In this document: piece by piece, positions 61,994 to 64,000 of the stretch
Numbering within the stretch: position 1 is the stretch's first letter
Layout: every line of letters begins with the position of its first letter
From: Hylemonella sp.
GTDB taxonomy: Bacteria; Pseudomonadota; Gammaproteobacteria; Burkholderiales; Burkholderiaceae_C
Assembly: GCA_030680575.1 (NCBI GenBank)
Contig: JAUXVI010000009.1
Span: 1 to 64,000, forward strand
Direction of reading: 5' to 3'
Length of the DNA: 64,000 nucleotides
Made by a program: the position numbers and the translations under genes
The notes under the pieces: model-generated
Told to the model about the DNA's origin: nothing
The model's input: the letters and a program-made list of their open reading frames with translations, nothing else
The model's database searches: none

Positions 61994-64000
61994 ATGCAGA
62001 AAATCATCGCGCAAATCGCGCAGGAACTCCGGGTACTGGACAGACAGGTTGCGGCCGCCGTGGCCTTGCTTGACGGAGGTGCCACCGTCCCCTTTATTGC
62101 CCGTTACCGCAAGGAAGCCACCGAAGGGCTGGATGACATCCAGTTGCGTGAACTCGAATACCGCCTGGGTTATCTGCGCGAGCTGACCGAACGGCGCGAC
62201 GCCATCCTCAAGAGCATCGAAGAGCAAGGCAAGCTCACCCCCGAATTGCAAGCCGCACTGCATGCGGCCACCACCAAGCAGGAACTGGAAGACCTGTATC
62301 TGCCCTTCAAGCCCAAGCGCCGTACTAAAGGGCAGATTGCCCGCGAAGCTGGCATCGAACCGCTGGCTGACCTGCTGTTTGCCAATCCGACGCTGGACCC
62401 CACGGCCGAAGCACAGGCCTTCGTGTTACCGCAGAAAACCGAAGCCGGCGATGATTTCACCACCGTGGCCGCGGTGCTCGACGGTGTGCGCGACATCCTG
62501 TCCGAGCACTGGGCCGAAGATGCCGCACTGGTGCAGCGTCTGCGCGAATGGCTGTGGAGCGAAGGCCTGTTCAAGAGCCGACTGATGGATGGCAAGGATG
62601 AAAACAACGCGGACGTGGCCAAGTTCCGCGACTATTTCGATTACGACGAGCCGATCGGCCGCGTGCCTTCGCACCGTGCCTTGGCGGTGTTCCGCGGCCG
62701 AGCGCAGGATATTCTGGATGCCAAGCTGGTATTGCCCGTAGAACCCGAGCCAGGCAAGCCGTCGCTGGCGGAGGGCAAGATTGCCCTGCACCTGGGCTGG
62801 AGCCACCAGGGCCGGCCGGCTGACGACCTGCTGCGCAAGTGCGTGGCCTGGACCTGGCGCGTCAAGCTCAGCCTGTCCACCGAACGCGACCTGTTTGCCC
62901 GCCTGCGTGAAGACGCCGAGAAAGTAGCCATCAAGGTTTTCGCCGACAACCTGCGCGACCTGCTTCTGGCCGCGCCCGCCGGTCCGCGTGTCGTGATGGG
63001 CCTGGACCCCGGCATCCGCACCGGCGTCAAGGTAGCCGTGGTCGATGCCACCGGCAAATTGGTCGACACCGCCACGGTCTACCCGCACGAGCCCAAGCGC
63101 GACTGGGAAGGTTCGCTGCACACCCTGGCGCGCCTGGTCGAGAAGCATGGCGTGAACCTGATTGCCATCGGCAATGGCACCGCCAGCCGGGAGACCGACA
63201 AGTTGGCGGCGGACCTGATCAAGCTGGCGGCCAAGGTGGACAAGCAGATCGAGAAGGTGGTGGTCAGCGAGGCTGGCGCCTCGGTCTATTCCGCCAGCGA
63301 ATTCGCTTCTCAAGAGATGCCGGACGTGGACGTCAGTCTGCGTGGCGCAGCCAGCATCGCGCGCCGGCTGCAGGACCCGCTGGCGGAGCTGGTGAAGATC
63401 GATCCCAAATCCATCGGTGTCGGCCAGTACCAGCACGACGTGAACCAGAGCGAACTGGCGCGCACGCTGGACGCCGTGGTGGAAGACTGCGTGAACTCGG
63501 TCGGTGTCGACCTCAACACCGCCAGCGTGCCGCTGCTGTCGCGCGTGTCGGGTCTGTCAGGGGGTGTGGCCAAGGCAGTAGTGCGTTGGCGCGAGGCGAA
63601 CGGCGCTTTCCACAATCGGCAAGACCTGCTCAAGGTCACCGGCCTGGGCGCCAAGACTTTCGAGCAGAGCGCCGGCTTCCTGCGCATCCGCGATGGCGAC
63701 AACCCGCTGGACATGACCGGTGTGCACCCGGAAACCTATCCGGTGGTGGAGCAGATCATGGCCAAGACCGGCAAGCCGGTGGCCGAATTGATGGGACGCG
63801 CCGAGATGCTCAAGACGCTCAAGCCCGAGTTGTTCGCCAACGAAAAGTTCGGTGTCATCACCGTCAAGGACATCCTGGGCGAACTGGAGAAGCCGGGGCG
63901 CGATCCGCGTCCGGACTTCAAGGTGGCGCGTTTCAACGATGGCGTGGACGACATCAAGGATCTTCGTGAGGACATGGTGATCGAAGGCACGGTCAGCAAC
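61994..64000 (+). CDS. tex: Tex family RNA-binding transcriptional accessory protein (3' cut by window)
   Basis: The frame is open from ATG 61994 to the last base, giving 669 residues; Tex is usually about 770-800, so the S1 domain end is missing. Seen are the N-terminal helical Tex region (TVPFIARYRKEATEGLDDIQ), the YqgF-like domain (VVMGLDPGIRTGVKVAVVDA), IGNGTASRETDKL, GAASIARRLQDPLAELVKID, and a helix-hairpin-helix region (SVGVDLNTASVPLLSRVSGL). Tex binds nucleic acid and influences transcription and virulence genes in some pathogens. A T-rich stretch at 61879-61890 precedes it. Confidence 0.95.
   Translation, partial: MQKIIAQIAQELRVLDRQVAAAVALLDGGATVPFIARYRKEATEGLDDIQLRELEYRLGYLRELTERRDAILKSIEEQGKLTPELQAALHAATTKQELEDLYLPFKPKRRTKGQIAREAGIEPLADLLFANPTLDPTAEAQAFVLPQKTEAGDDFTTVAAVLDGVRDILSEHWAEDAALVQRLREWLWSEGLFKSRLMDGKDENNADVAKFRDYFDYDEPIGRVPSHRALAVFRGRAQDILDAKLVLPVEPEPGKPSLAEGKIALHLGWSHQGRPADDLLRKCVAWTWRVKLSLSTERDLFARLREDAEKVAIKVFADNLRDLLLAAPAGPRVVMGLDPGIRTGVKVAVVDATGKLVDTATVYPHEPKRDWEGSLHTLARLVEKHGVNLIAIGNGTASRETDKLAADLIKLAAKVDKQIEKVVVSEAGASVYSASEFASQEMPDVDVSLRGAASIARRLQDPLAELVKIDPKSIGVGQYQHDVNQSELARTLDAVVEDCVNSVGVDLNTASVPLLSRVSGLSGGVAKAVVRWREANGAFHNRQDLLKVTGLGAKTFEQSAGFLRIRDGDNPLDMTGVHPETYPVVEQIMAKTGKPVAELMGRAEMLKTLKPELFANEKFGVITVKDILGELEKPGRDPRPDFKVARFNDGVDDIKDLREDMVIEGTVSN

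Overview
The window is high-GC chromosomal DNA of a betaproteobacterium, most likely Burkholderiales/Comamonadaceae (Rhodoferax, Acidovorax, Polaromonas or Hydrogenophaga relatives). The evidence is gene order (smc-zipA-ligA, map-glnD, yciB-bolA-parvulin, selO-msrB, dapC-dapD-pilU-dapE-prmB) and protein style. No tRNA, rRNA, CRISPR array, prophage or insertion sequence was seen. Coding density is high and no gene-free stretch exceeds about 310 bases.

Layout. 1-3432: end of one chemoreceptor, an Aer-like PAS chemoreceptor and a DEDDh exonuclease. 3465-11010 (minus): a lysine/diaminopimelate operon dapC-dapD-pilU-dapE-prmB followed by an ABC-F ATPase. 11155-17796 (plus): smc-zipA-ligA, then a third chemoreceptor. 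19457-24126: ybaN, def, glnD and map. 24292-30326 (plus): purL and a membrane diguanylate cyclase. 30337-38403 (minus): a small secreted protein, rlhA, a periplasmic metallo-hydrolase, a parvulin, bolA, yciB, msrB, selO and a Crp/Fnr regulator. 38602-56784 (plus): a lipid/acyl-CoA block with an AlkK-like acyl-CoA ligase, a five-gene HAAT (Liv-type) ABC transporter, FadB/J and FadA homologues, two thioesterases, two acyl-CoA dehydrogenases, two SDRs and an MDR oxidoreductase. 56815-61868: a sensory GGDEF/EAL protein and a FeeM-type N-acyl amino acid synthase (minus) divergent from an unrecognised gene. 61994-64000: tex, cut by the window end.

The most unusual content is a family of short GC-rich palindromic repeats with nine copies. 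Seven lie between genes, each starting within about 7 nt of the stop codon of the upstream gene and always in the same orientation to it. In the six type-A copies a long hairpin shows compensatory base changes. Two further copies (type B) sit in frame inside glnD and purL, which lie on opposite strands; their shared 49 nt differ at one base. This resembles the logic of Rickettsia palindromic elements, which insert in genes, combined with enterobacterial REP/BIME-like 3'-end elements.

Other notable points are a divergent Liv-type transporter (LivF with Walker-A Lys replaced by Arg, LivM with a long C-terminal extension), several clean inverted-repeat operators at promoters of the lipid block, and a possible acyl-amino-acid/c-di-GMP locus with tandem palindromes in its shared intergenic region.
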